64,000 nt of DNA from Thomasclavelia sp047249845 (GTDB taxonomy: Bacteria > Bacillota_I > Bacilli_A > Erysipelotrichales > Coprobacillaceae). Position numbers and translations under genes: made by a program. Every line of letters starts with the position of its first letter. Positions within the stretch are counted from its first letter, which is position 1. This document shows positions 36,875 through 45,826 of the stretch, piece by piece. The notes under the pieces were generated by a model that saw nothing but the letters and a program-made list of their open reading frames with translations, had not been told where the DNA came from and searched no databases. The DNA is taken from assembly GCF_047249845.1 (NCBI RefSeq), contig NZ_JBKTWO010000002.1:1-64000 (forward strand). Reading direction: 5' to 3'.

Positions 36875-37925
36875 GTGTGCTAGGCATGGCATATATCTAA
36901 CTGGTGAAAGTCCAGTTGTGGGTATTTACCGCCAAGCGTAGTGAACCACAAGCCGTTGATAGTGATGTCATGGGTGAAGGAAGTGGTGTAACAAATCTTT
37001 TGAGCCTACGAATAGAAACCTGATGAGGCTAAATGGTGGATGAGGTTGCCAATCAAACCGAAGTCCAAAGGGTAAAAGTAAAACCAAGACAGTAAATCAG
37101 GAGGTTGTGAAGAGAAAGATATATGTCTTACTCTGGGAGGTCTTGTGGACAGTGAAGCCCAATAAACTTTAAAATCAGTAATGGTACTACTGGTCGGAAA
37201 AGGTTTATCACAAGAAGTCAGCAGACGTCATAGTGTGCGACTTGTAAAGTCGATAATTTAATTGCACATATAGTGCTATCACATCCTTCTTGTGATATTT
37301 CTACTAATTGATGCCTAGTAAGTAATGAAAGGTGTTAAGCAATTTGGGACAATGTGGAAAGTGTGATAACCACAATCATACAACTGCTAGGAAAAGATGT
37401 ACATGATTAATGTAACTGAACTGCTATAAGGGTCGTCAATCGTGAAAAGGTGAAAGTGGTTGAAATACCTTAACCAAAAAGGTATAGGGGTTGGGTTACG
37501 GTAATTACTATGGTGCTGTAACGAGAAGGACAAAACACCCTCGGTCTATAGGCAGAGTCTAAATATGTCAAATTATTAAACTATCGAAACAAGGTAAACC
37601 CTATATATTCCCAAGGTTGTGGGTAGGCGGATTGCGAAAGACGAGTGAGACGAAAAAAGCTATGTTATCAAACAAAGCCATGGTAATAGGATATTATACG
37701 TTATAGATGCGTGAGTGGAATGCGGTGAAAGTCGCACGTTCCGTTCTTTGGAGGGGGAAGTGCTGAAAAGTATTTCCCCTATCTGACAGGTAGCAAATGC
37801 TGAAGGACTGAAATGTTTATAGAGTGCAAATCACTATGAGTAATAATCAGGTAGTCCGAAAGTGAAGATAATCTATAACAGTGAAACGTAATCACTGATG
37901 AGGAAGATAATGGGGATGTGATGTT
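36875..37925 (+). mobile_element. Group IIC-like intron, 5' part, interrupted by a second intron and truncated
   Basis: The 5' end GTGTGCTAGGCATGG and GTGAAAGTCC match the start of group IIC introns such as the Oceanobacillus one (GUGUGCCCGGCAUGG). Further on come CTTACTCTGGGAGGTCTTG (domain III region) and AAGTCAGCAGACGTCATAGT. The last string is cut at 37234 by the inner intron and resumes at 37788 with AGGTAGC...GAAGGACTGAAA, so that joining the ends restores the IIC consensus GTCATAGTA. The following 130 bases look like the domain IV leader before a maturase start, but the maturase, D5 and D6 are gone; at about 37925 the sequence switches to a recombinase remnant. Start could be 36871 or 36875. 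Confidence 0.75.
37235..37787 (+). ncRNA. ORF-less group II intron nested in the IIC intron (twintron)
   Basis: A 553-base ribozyme starting GTGCGACTTG and ending ...CTATCTGAC. Domain V is a 34-base hairpin at 37713-37746 (GAGTGGAATGCGG, GAAA loop, ending GTTCCGTTC). Domain VI follows to 37787 and the intron ends in AC, as group II introns do. The six bases before the 5' splice site, CATAGT (37229-37234, IBS1), are perfectly complementary to ACTATG at 37507-37512 (EBS1), which lies in a hairpin loop flanked by GTTAC/GTAAC. No maturase is encoded, so it would need help in trans. The D5 triad reads AGU rather than the usual AGC. Confidence 0.82.
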
Positions 37926-38403
37926 TTAAAATAATTTCAAGATCATTTACGGAAAAAATAGATACTTGCTTATTTTTGATATCACTTTTTACAGGAATAG
38001 CATTCAATTCTTTGTAGTAACTTATCAATTCTATATTGTGGTTAGATGAATATTTATAGAAATATCTTATAACTGCAAGCTTTTGATTTTTTGTAGAAAT
38101 ACTTCAATTAAGTTTTTCTTCACCATTTTAAAAAAACTTCAACTAAACTTATTGATGTATATCCAAAGTTGAATGAACTTAAAGGGATATTTAATTTTGT
38201 TGTAGCATAGTTTAAATATTGATTAATAGCAGTTCTATGTGACATAATGGCATATAAACTTGCGCCTTTTTGTTTTGGAAGAAGATAGTTAGAAAATCCC
38301 TTATCATTTTGAAGAATATCAAAAAATAAGTATAGTACGGATAGCTCACTTTTTTAGTTAAAAGATATGAAAGGGAGTCGCCAATGATAAAATCAGTAAT
38401 CAT
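37926..38403 (-). pseudogene. Decayed tyrosine recombinase/integrase
   Basis: Reading the minus strand with two or more frame changes gives integrase-like pieces: SLSYLLTKKVSY, then LFFDILQNDKGFSNYLL and YAIMSHRTAINQYLNYATTK with LVEVFLKW, then KLAVIRYFYKYSSNHNIELI and YYKELNAIPVKSDIKNK. The last block corresponds to the RLAAIRSFFKY...IPxK core-binding region of phage-type integrases. The catalytic domain is absent because the sequence ends at the intron junction near 37925. Remnant only; confidence rests on these motifs. Confidence 0.6.
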
Positions 38404-38493
38404 TTTTACTGTTTATATAAAAAATACTGGTAGTAGGTCTATGTTAGATATACTAATTTTTGACACTACCGGAGAAAGATAAAGGATAAAACA

Positions 38494-39549
38494 ATGAAAA
38501 TAGTTAGCGTGATTATTCCGGTATATAATGCAGAAGCATCTCTGGAACGGTGCGTAAATAGTATACTTGTGCAATCTTTAAATAGGATTGAGGTGATTTT
38601 GGTTAATGATGGGTCGACTGATAAAAGTAGTAATATATGTGATTCATATGCACATAAAGATAAACGTGTTAGAGTAATACACACATCTAATAAAGGTGTC
38701 TCTGCGGCAAGGAATAAGGGACTTTCTCAAGCAAAGGGAGAATATGTGATTTTCGTTGATAGTGATGATTACATTGAAAAACAAATGCTTGAAAGACTAG
38801 TAACAATAGCTGAAAGAGAATGTATAGATGTAGTAATATCTGGATATAATTATATTCAATTTAATGGGGATATACGAGTACGGAGGATTAATTTACCTGC
38901 TGAAATAATAATTAGAAAAGAAGAAATGAGAAAACTAATTTTTAGAAAAGCTAATCAAAGTTTCTTATGGTTTGTTTGGAATAAATTGTATAAGAGGAGT
39001 ATGCTTCTAAATAACAATATAAAATTTAATGAAGAGTTATTTATTGGAGAGGATTCACCATTTAATATGCGTGCTTTTTTATGTGCGGAAAGAGTTTACT
39101 ATCTTGATGATACACTTTACAATTATGTTCAGACATATGGTAGTTTAACACAAACAAAGTACAAAGAGGATTTACTTGAAAAATTAGAAAATCTTTGGAA
39201 AGAAAAGAGAGAGATTTGTAAAGAATATGACCTTTTTGGATATGAATTTTCTTTGGCTCAATATACTATTGATCATACTCTTCCGATGCTTTTACAAAAT
39301 GAATTAGCAGCGGGATATGGTAAAAAAAGGATTAACGAAGAATTGCATAAAATCCGTAATAGTGAAATGATGAAAGTGGTTTATAGTCAAAGTAATTTAA
39401 AGAAAAATAATAAATCAATTAAAATGTTGATAATGATGTTTATGTTGAAGTATAAAATGTATTTAGTTTTGGTATTTTTACTATCCAAGGGAAAAATGAA
39501 TTATAATGAGAATATGAAAAGATTATTGATTATTTTGTGCTTACTTTAA
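38494..39549 (+). CDS. GT2 family glycosyltransferase, separated from the capsule block
   Basis: GT-A transferase, 351 residues: VSVIIPVYNAEASLERCVNS, VILVNDGSTDKSSNICDSYA and YVIFVDSDDYIEKQMLERLV (DxD), then LFIGEDSPFNMRAFLCAERV, the conserved acidic second half. It is complete and has its own terminator, but lies behind the intron and integrase debris, about 1.8 kb from the flippase. It probably belonged to the capsule operon before the insertions and may now be poorly expressed; no convincing promoter is seen in the 90 bases before it. Confidence 0.88.
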   Translation: MKIVSVIIPVYNAEASLERCVNSILVQSLNRIEVILVNDGSTDKSSNICDSYAHKDKRVRVIHTSNKGVSAARNKGLSQAKGEYVIFVDSDDYIEKQMLERLVTIAERECIDVVISGYNYIQFNGDIRVRRINLPAEIIIRKEEMRKLIFRKANQSFLWFVWNKLYKRSMLLNNNIKFNEELFIGEDSPFNMRAFLCAERVYYLDDTLYNYVQTYGSLTQTKYKEDLLEKLENLWKEKREICKEYDLFGYEFSLAQYTIDHTLPMLLQNELAAGYGKKRINEELHKIRNSEMMKVVYSQSNLKKNNKSIKMLIMMFMLKYKMYLVLVFLLSKGKMNYNENMKRLLIILCLL

Positions 39550-39594
39550 GCTATTAAAACATCATAAAAAATATGAATATTTAACAGCTTTTTT
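39548..39594 (+). terminator. Terminator after the GT2 gene
   Basis: AAGCTATTAAA (39548-39558) pairs with TTTAACAGCTT (39580-39590) with one mismatch, followed by TTTT. It overlaps the stop codon of the preceding transferase. The remaining 39595-39769 is AT-rich with no gene, probably the right end of the IS110 element. Confidence 0.6.
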
Positions 39595-39769
39595 CTATGA
39601 AAACAATTAAATAAAATGGCTCTAAATCAGCACTTTCAGGCTGAAATATGGTATAATAAGTATATACTAGCTAACTATATAAAAATTAAGTGTTTTTATA
39701 TAAAGTTTGAAATATTTTATTTGTTTGATTTTTAGTTATGTTAGATCATTGAAATGTGAATATGTTTTA

Positions 39770-40928
39770 TCATAGTAATTCTGGATTGAATTGGTTACCG
39801 ATTGTTTCTAGGTGATAGATAATTCTTAATAACTTTCTTATGCAGTGACTTTGTGCACATCTATGACTCTTGCCCTGTAATCTCTTTAAATCATAGTAAT
39901 TTTTAAAAACTGTGTTGAATTTTATTACAGGTAAAATAATTTGATACAATGTTTTTCTCAGATATTTTGATTCTGACTTAGCTATAGCACTATGTTTTGC
40001 TTCAAATTGACTGGATTCATAATGATATGGTGCTATACCTGCAGCTTTTATTATTTTTGGGGGCTTTGAGTAGTTGCAAACGCCTCCTAATTCCGCTAGA
40101 ATAGAAGTACTAGAGAAATGTGATATTCCTGGTATGGTGAGAATAGGAGAGTTGTTTTCGACGGAGAACTCTTCTATTTTTTTATCTATTCCTTTAATCT
40201 GGTCATTTGTTTTACTAAATGTTTGATTTGCAGTTCTTCTGCAAACGAATCAATACCAATAGATTCTTTAGTTTTGGCTTTTAATCTTTCCGTCGTTAAA
40301 GAAATACGTTGTCCTCTTCCGGTTATATCAAAACATTTACGAATAGTCCTTATATCAGCATTAGAGATGCTGCGGGCGCTACCGAACTTTTTTAAAATAT
40401 TCATATGAACATAACCGTATTTAGATTTAAAAAGAGTGTTATATTCAGGGAAGACTAAGTCAATCGATTTTTGAAGACGATTTGAAAGAACATTTATTTC
40501 TTCCTTGAGCATATAATGCTGTCTTGTCAACTGCTTTTGTTCATACAGATCAAACTTATTAATTAGTGTTATACGATAAGGTTTATCTTGTTTGTTTGAA
40601 CTTAATAAATCACAAATATTGAGAGTATCTAATTTATCATTTTTAGTAATACCGCCATTTAATCTGCGATTTAGATCAGTAGATTTAGGGTTAATCAAAG
40701 CAACATTGAATTCTTTAGACAGGATAAGGCGAAATGGTAATGACCAGTATCTTTCATACCGATGAGAATATCATCCTTTGAAAAGGCATCTAAGAGTTTC
40801 ATAAGGGAATCAAATCCCTCAATGTTATTTTTAAAGCTGATAGGGTTAAGAATAATTTCACCAGTAAGCTTATCCATAATGCTTACAAAGTGAGAGTTCT
40901 TTCCAATGTCAATTCCAACTAGGTTCAT
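39770..40928 (-). pseudogene. IS110-family transposase, twice frameshifted
   Basis: DEDD-type IS110 transposase. The N-terminal RuvC-like part opens NLVGIDIGKNSHFVSIMDK and reaches TGHYHFALSCLK. A one-base loss near 40705 shifts to the frame EFNVALINPKSTDLNRRLNG...TKNDKLDTL. A second shift near 40200 is needed to reach the C-terminal Transposase_20 region (LTIPGISHFSSTSILAELGG, KIIKAAGIAPYHYESSQFEA, SKYLRKTLYQI). Both domains are thus present but the frame is broken, so the element cannot move unaided. The upstream non-coding end should have carried its bridge RNA. Confidence 0.88.
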
Positions 40929-41231
40929 AAGTAATCATCCTTTCTAAAAATGTGTCTGTGGTATCCACAATACATAGACCATAAAACCTGGTGCAAAATA
41001 CGAATTCAAAGACCCATCTAACTCATCGTTATTTTGGAATATGCAAGTGGTTCAAACCTCCTTGAAGTAGCCAACCAAAGCCACAGGAAAAAATACAAAT
41101 CCACATTCACATAAAACAATTTAACATATAAACATAACCGTAATCAACTACGGAAATAAAAGTTGATAGAAAGGAGAAGGTATATTTAATGACTGCTAAA
41201 TAGGTCATTTATAATATACTAGGGATTATAA
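40929..41231. other. Non-coding left end of the IS110 element and spacer
   Basis: About 300 bases with no gene. The part next to the transposase (minus-strand upstream, 40929 to about 41120) is where IS110-family elements encode the bridge RNA that selects target and donor; I cannot define its loops by eye. At 41169-41203 lies AAGGAGAAGG with a five-codon frame ATG ACT GCT AAA TAG, in another frame from the gene at 41232. Confidence 0.4.
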
Positions 41232-43400
41232 ATGTGTATATGGTTACCAGATGCGGATGCGATTGAAATGGATTCTGATGCATTAAATATTTTGTTTGTA
41301 AATAATAGAATTAATAATTTTTTATCAAAGAAATCTAAAAGTCATGGAATTAGTGGAATTAAAGGGCAAGGGAAAACCTTTTTAATAAAAATGAAAAGAA
41401 AAAAGATTCAAAATGGATACGGTGATAAAAATGATTTATCAATTTTATGTTACCCTATTGATAGAATGGTTTCTGTTCTTGATCGTAGTCTTACGATTAA
41501 AAAAAGTATATATAATTATCTGGAGGATTTTTCGGTGTGGATAAACATATGGAAACTTGCTCTTGTAATAACTTTAATGCAGGATCCCGAAAGTAATATT
41601 TATTATAAAAAAATCACTTTTAATGATATGAATAAAGTGGAGCTAATATTAAATAAATTATTTATAATGGAAAATAGAACATTGTCAATTACAAATGTTT
41701 TTTCAAAACTTTTGCAACTTGATAAAAATGATTTAAATTTATTAGTAAGAAGTACTAATGTATTACTGTTATATTTAGATAGAATAAATCATGGTATTTG
41801 TTTTTTTATTGATAAAATTGATCAAGCTTTTTCTTTAGATAAATATCCACCATTTGGTTCTACAAAATCATCTACTGGTCCAAGAAATGCTTCATTTTGG
41901 CAGTATGCACAATTTTCATTAGCAATTATGTCATATGATATAAAAAATATAAACAACCATATTAAAGTTTATTTCACTTTAAGAAATGAAGCACTTATTG
42001 ATGCTGAAAAACTTGATCAAAATTCATTTCGTAATGTAAAAAGTTATATTATGAATTTAGATTATAGCAAACAAGAGTTGAGGGAAATGTTTGAAATGTA
42101 TATTAAAGCAGAAGATGAAGCGTTATTAAAAAATCCATCTGTTTTAAAAAATGATGTGTCAAAAGCATTTATTGGATTTAGTAAAATTAATCATCAATAT
42201 ATAAATAAATCTGAAGAAATTTTTGATTATATTTATAGACATTCAATGAAAAGACCATGTGATATTATGAATATTTGTAAAGAAATTAGTAATAATTTAA
42301 ATTATTTAGATGAACATTATTTGAGACAAATAGTTAACAGAACAGCTAGAGCAAATTTAAAAAATTATTTAGCAGAGCAAAAACCATTTATGTCATGTGA
42401 TTTTAATGAGTTGCTAGAGGTTCTTGTGGGAGTAAATACAAATGTGTTTAGTCTGAATTATATGAAGAATGTATGTGATAGATATAATCTTTCAAAAGAT
42501 AATATTCGTCGATGTACTCGTAATTGTCTTGCTTGTCAAAGTCTTCAACCATTTTCTATTCTATATAATATTGGATTATTAGGATATATAAAAGAACATA
42601 CAAATGAAATGTTTTTTTCAAGACAAGGTTATAGTATAATTTCTTTGAACTCTCACTCATTAACTAATCATAAATTGTTTTTCTTGCATCCGTGCTTAAC
42701 AGATTTTGTATCTTTAGAAAGAAGAAATAGAAATTTGAATTTCTATTATAATAATTGTTTAATAGTAAGCGATGGTGATATTATTACTAGTTCTGAAATA
42801 AAAAGCGCTATGAGAAATTTTAAAACTTATGATAAAAAAATGACTGATGAAAAGATTTTTGTTTCTTCTACTGTAAATGATTTGTTGAATGAAAGATCTA
42901 TTTTAAGAGATAGAATTTTTGAATTAAATAAAACACCAATCATGAGTGAATATGAAGATTTTAGATATATATCTGATTTAAATTTACATTCTCATGATAT
43001 TTGCATAAAAGAAGCTTTAAGCTGTAAAAATTTGATTTTTATAATTGGAAAAAAGTATGGTGGAAATTATAATGGAATTAATTATGAAAAAATACGCGAA
43101 CAAATAAAAAAAGATAGTAAGGGAAAAATTGATTCTCCATCTATATCGTTGATGGAATTTTATACTTTTAAAAATAAAAAGAATAAATATTATCATATAT
43201 TTGTTTCGGAAACAATTATGAATTGTCTTAGGGATGATAGGCAAAGAATGGAACAAGGCATAGATAAAGAAATTATAACAGAAGTAAATTTTTTAAATCA
43301 TTTGGCAAATGCTGATGAAAATATACGGGGAAATTGGTTTCATGTATATAAAGACATGAATGATTTCAAGCAGAGAGTTTATAGCTTGATTTTATTATAA
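41232..43400 (+). CDS. P-loop NTPase with C-terminal DUF4062-like domain (candidate defence protein)
   Basis: 722 residues. Walker A is G-I-K-G-Q-G-K-T at 42-49, Walker B FFIDKID at 191-197, and a sensor-like KVYFTLRNEA follows at 245-254. About 380-500 is helical, possibly winged-helix, and contains a cysteine cluster (CTRNCLAC, 428-435). From 541 the sequence KIFVSSTVNDLLNERSILRD and later NLIFIIGKKYGGNYNGI match the DUF4062 family, a TIR-like domain often fused to STAND/NACHT ATPases. Here it is C-terminal. The ATG has only AGGG upstream and a frame stop just before it; a better Shine-Dalgarno precedes a tiny ORF at 41189. Lying alone between IS remnants, it resembles a transferred anti-phage or toxin-type gene. 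Function unproven. Confidence 0.75.
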   Translation: MCIWLPDADAIEMDSDALNILFVNNRINNFLSKKSKSHGISGIKGQGKTFLIKMKRKKIQNGYGDKNDLSILCYPIDRMVSVLDRSLTIKKSIYNYLEDFSVWINIWKLALVITLMQDPESNIYYKKITFNDMNKVELILNKLFIMENRTLSITNVFSKLLQLDKNDLNLLVRSTNVLLLYLDRINHGICFFIDKIDQAFSLDKYPPFGSTKSSTGPRNASFWQYAQFSLAIMSYDIKNINNHIKVYFTLRNEALIDAEKLDQNSFRNVKSYIMNLDYSKQELREMFEMYIKAEDEALLKNPSVLKNDVSKAFIGFSKINHQYINKSEEIFDYIYRHSMKRPCDIMNICKEISNNLNYLDEHYLRQIVNRTARANLKNYLAEQKPFMSCDFNELLEVLVGVNTNVFSLNYMKNVCDRYNLSKDNIRRCTRNCLACQSLQPFSILYNIGLLGYIKEHTNEMFFSRQGYSIISLNSHSLTNHKLFFLHPCLTDFVSLERRNRNLNFYYNNCLIVSDGDIITSSEIKSAMRNFKTYDKKMTDEKIFVSSTVNDLLNERSILRDRIFELNKTPIMSEYEDFRYISDLNLHSHDICIKEALSCKNLIFIIGKKYGGNYNGINYEKIREQIKKDSKGKIDSPSISLMEFYTFKNKKNKYYHIFVSETIMNCLRDDRQRMEQGIDKEIITEVNFLNHLANADENIRGNWFHVYKDMNDFKQRVYSLILL

Positions 43401-43518
43401 TTTAAGATGTTTAAAAAATATTAATATAGTTATGTATAATTTTTAATAAAATATGATCAAGTACATTATATTAATGGATCTTAAATTACAAAGTGATATT
43501 AAAAGTCATTATTTATAT

Positions 43519-43988
43519 GGGGCTGTAACGAGTAAATAACTCATAAACAGTTTCAAATAACGCAAAAACGCACATGATGTGCGTTTTTCTAGTATAATTT
43601 TGTTATGCAAAATACAAATATATACAAGACAGATTATACCGCATATCAACCATATATGCTACTCGATTTTACTTTTTCTTTTGAAAAGGATGTTCCCCAG
43701 GATGATATTTGTAGAACTTTGATTGAAATTGCTGAGGAGGTTAACTTAAATATGTATGTCGATTTCTCTCACAGAAATTCTCATGGGTACGATGGTGTTA
43801 TGATGTTTAAGCTTGTTATATTGGCTAAAGCTGAATACGGATATGTTTCTACTAGAGATATCGCTCATTTATGCAAAACTGATGTACGATATATGTTTAT
43901 TGCTCAAAATCAAAGACTAGCCATATGTCTTTTCAAAGTGGTCCTATGTCAATATTTCGGACTGATTAAATATAAGATTTTTAATTAG
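43519..43988 (+). pseudogene. IS1182-family element, 5' fragment
   Basis: The element end appears to start at GGGGCTGTAACGAG (43519). The transposase begins at ATG 43605: DYTAYQPYMLLDFTFSFEKD, MYVDFSHRNSHGYDGVMMFK, then TRDIAHLCKTDVRYMFIAQN, the N-terminal domain of IS1182 enzymes. Around 43917 a lost base hides the conserved RPSHMSF, readable in the next frame, and the rest of the gene (catalytic domain) is missing where an IS3 fragment joins at 43989. Only about 115 of some 450 residues remain. Confidence 0.85.
43564..43588 (+). terminator. Protective terminator in the IS1182 leader
   Basis: AAAAACGCACA-TGA-TGTGCGTTTTT, a perfect 11-bp stem, just before the transposase start. IS elements commonly carry such hairpins to block transcription entering from outside. 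It would also end transcripts from the NTPase gene at 41232. Confidence 0.8.
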
Positions 43989-43989
43989 T

Positions 43990-44253
43990 TTAAGCTAACT
44001 GATAGTCCGCTTCATACCTGTTTGGTGACTGATAGTCACAATGCGAGTATATCTTTACTGTGTTATAAAATCTTTCCAGATATTTAAATACCAATTTATA
44101 TGCATGATCATAATTTATGATTCCAAATTGGTTTAACCACTCCCTTTTTATTATCGAGTGATACGATTCTATACATGCATTATCCCATAGATTACCTTTT
44201 ACTGAATAACTGCATAACATATCTTTTGTCAGTTCTCTGTGTTTTTTTGATGT
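43990..44253 (-). pseudogene. IS3-family transposase (OrfB), 3' fragment
   Basis: The C-terminal part of an IS3/IS150-type integrase core: YTSKKHRELTKDMLCSYSVK, GNLWDNACIESYHSIIKREW and FKYLERFYNTVKIYSHCDYQ, with the third catalytic Glu in ACIESYHS. The N-terminal HTH and the two catalytic Asp residues are gone. The frame continues upstream only into the group II intron sequence, which interrupts the gene at about 44254. Confidence 0.85.
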
Positions 44254-44480
44254 GTAAGCGAATAAGGGAGTAGAATTACTTCCACTCCCTCTTCTAAGAA
44301 CCGTACATGAGAGTTTCCCACTCATATGGCTCAAGCATTTCTTCACTATTTATAGCAGCAACAACTGGTGTTTGTACTTTTTGTTTTCTTTGTTTAAAAT
44401 ATTCCTTATCTATATAGGGATTCTTTCCCAAATTTAATCTTGGGTGTTTTTTTATTTTGATTATCTATTAATCAGTTTTT
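44254..44480 (-). mobile_element. Group II intron, 3' end fragment
   Basis: On the minus strand, domain V is the 35-base hairpin at 44298-44332 (GAGCCATATGAG, GGGAAA loop, ending TACGGTTC) and domain VI follows at 44256-44297 (GAGGGAGTGG...CTACTCCC). The intron 3' end abuts the IS3 transposase fragment, so it had inserted in that gene. Upstream a frame reads PRLNLGKNPYIDKEYFKQRK to EPYEWETLMYGS and stops inside D5; it may be the maturase tail. The 5' part of the intron is missing. The rest of 44381-44554 holds nothing recognisable. Confidence 0.75.
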
Positions 44481-44554
44481 TTAATCTCATCATTATATTT
44501 TATGTAAATAAAGCTTACTTATGCATGATATTTATTGTTACCATTACAATTGAT

Positions 44555-45826
44555 TTATAGTTTCAAAGCTCGTTTATTTTTACTAACTGTTTTTACTGGC
44601 ACTTTAATCATGCACTTATAAAATAAATCATCATGATCAATTATTAATATACCATTATATTGTCTAATAATACCTTTAATACTCTTTAATCCAATTCCAT
44701 GATTTTGTTTATCTTTTTTAGATGTAACAGCACCCTCTTTAAGAATACTATTAGAATCATAAGTATTTTTAATAATAATCGTAGTATACTGCTGATCTTG
44801 ATAAATATGAATAATGATCTTTTTATAATCAGGGTTTATATTTTCAATTGCATTATCTAATAAATTGCCAATTACAATAAAGAAATCTATTGTATCAAAT
44901 GGAGTTATCTCCATTTGATTAGTTACGATTAATTCAATCCCATGTTTATCTATTTTATCTTTATAATAATTTAAAATAAAATTAAATTCTTTATTATTAA
45001 TATCATAAACGTTTTTTAAATTAGTCTCATTCAATTTTTCCTTTAAATAATTTAATGCTTCTTGAGAATTATTGTTTTCAATACAATATATTGTAGATAA
45101 TAAAATATGATTTAAATCATGTTTGATTTTCTTGATCTTTTTATCATTATCAACAATATTTTGATAATTATCTTTTTGATGCTGTAATTCCGATTCTAAA
45201 AAGTGTTTTTCCCTTTGATATTTTGAATATTCATTAAAAATACAAAATACGACAATTGATAAAATCATTATAATAAGTAATCCAAAAATAATATTAGGTG
45301 ATAAAGAAACTGTCTCAAAAATAATATCAAATAACTCAACATGAATAATAATTAAGCATGCTAGAACGATATTAATATACCAAAGTGTTTTACTGGCATG
45401 ATGCTGATATTTTTTAATTGTTTTAGAAATATAATAAGCACTTATAAAATATATTATTTTTGAAACAATAGCAGTTTCTATTGTAATACCAGGGTAATTA
45501 TCATAATAGACAATCTTGCTAATAAAAATAGCTAAGGAATTAGAAAAAGTCAAAATTACCCAAACCATAAAAGCATTAAAGATATTGACAGAGTAACTGT
45601 TTTTTCTAGTCAGAGAAGCAAAAGTATAATAAACTAAAATATCGATAATTAAAAAGATATTATTATCTATATAATAAATATCATATAGAGTTACTAATAA
45701 GTATGATAAAGATGTAAAAAGAATAATATAGGTGTAGCGATATTTATAATTTTTGTCAGATAATCTATCGATAAAATAAATACCGATAAATGATTCAATT
45801 ATATTTATTATTTGATTTACTAGCAT
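44555..45826 (-). CDS. AgrC-like GHKL sensor histidine kinase
   Basis: Membrane receptor kinase, 423 residues, expected to sense the autoinducer peptide made by the agrBD genes. Six to seven hydrophobic helices fill the first 210 residues. A coiled linker (EKHFLESELQHQKDNYQNIV) leads to the H-box KIKHDLNHILLSTI with the phosphorylatable His. The N-box VIGNLLDNAIENI and G-box HGIGLKSIKGIIRQY place it in the GHKL/HATPase_c_5 group (AgrC, CitA-like). It overlaps the regulator gene by seven bases, so they are translated together. A Cys- or Ser-ring peptide ligand cannot be deduced from the receptor. Confidence 0.87.
   Translation of the reverse strand: MLVNQIINIIESFIGIYFIDRLSDKNYKYRYTYIILFTSLSYLLVTLYDIYYIDNNIFLIIDILVYYTFASLTRKNSYSVNIFNAFMVWVILTFSNSLAIFISKIVYYDNYPGITIETAIVSKIIYFISAYYISKTIKKYQHHASKTLWYINIVLACLIIIHVELFDIIFETVSLSPNIIFGLLIIMILSIVVFCIFNEYSKYQREKHFLESELQHQKDNYQNIVDNDKKIKKIKHDLNHILLSTIYCIENNNSQEALNYLKEKLNETNLKNVYDINNKEFNFILNYYKDKIDKHGIELIVTNQMEITPFDTIDFFIVIGNLLDNAIENINPDYKKIIIHIYQDQQYTTIIIKNTYDSNSILKEGAVTSKKDKQNHGIGLKSIKGIIRQYNGILIIDHDDLFYKCMIKVPVKTVSKNKRALKL

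Noticed and set aside
38212..38403. A 63-residue minus-strand ORF as a real gene
   Set aside because: Only its first residues fit the recombinase relic; the rest is out of frame with the conserved integrase pieces.
38455..38493. TTGACA just before the GT2 gene at 38494 as its promoter
   Set aside because: It is too close to the ATG and no -10 box stands at the right distance.
40223..40408. Plus-strand ORF inside the IS110 transposase
   Set aside because: Antisense shadow of the transposase, without start signals or motifs.
43990..44346. 118-residue minus-strand ORF taken as one protein
   Set aside because: Its first 30 residues are translated group II intron D5/D6; only the rest is IS3 transposase.
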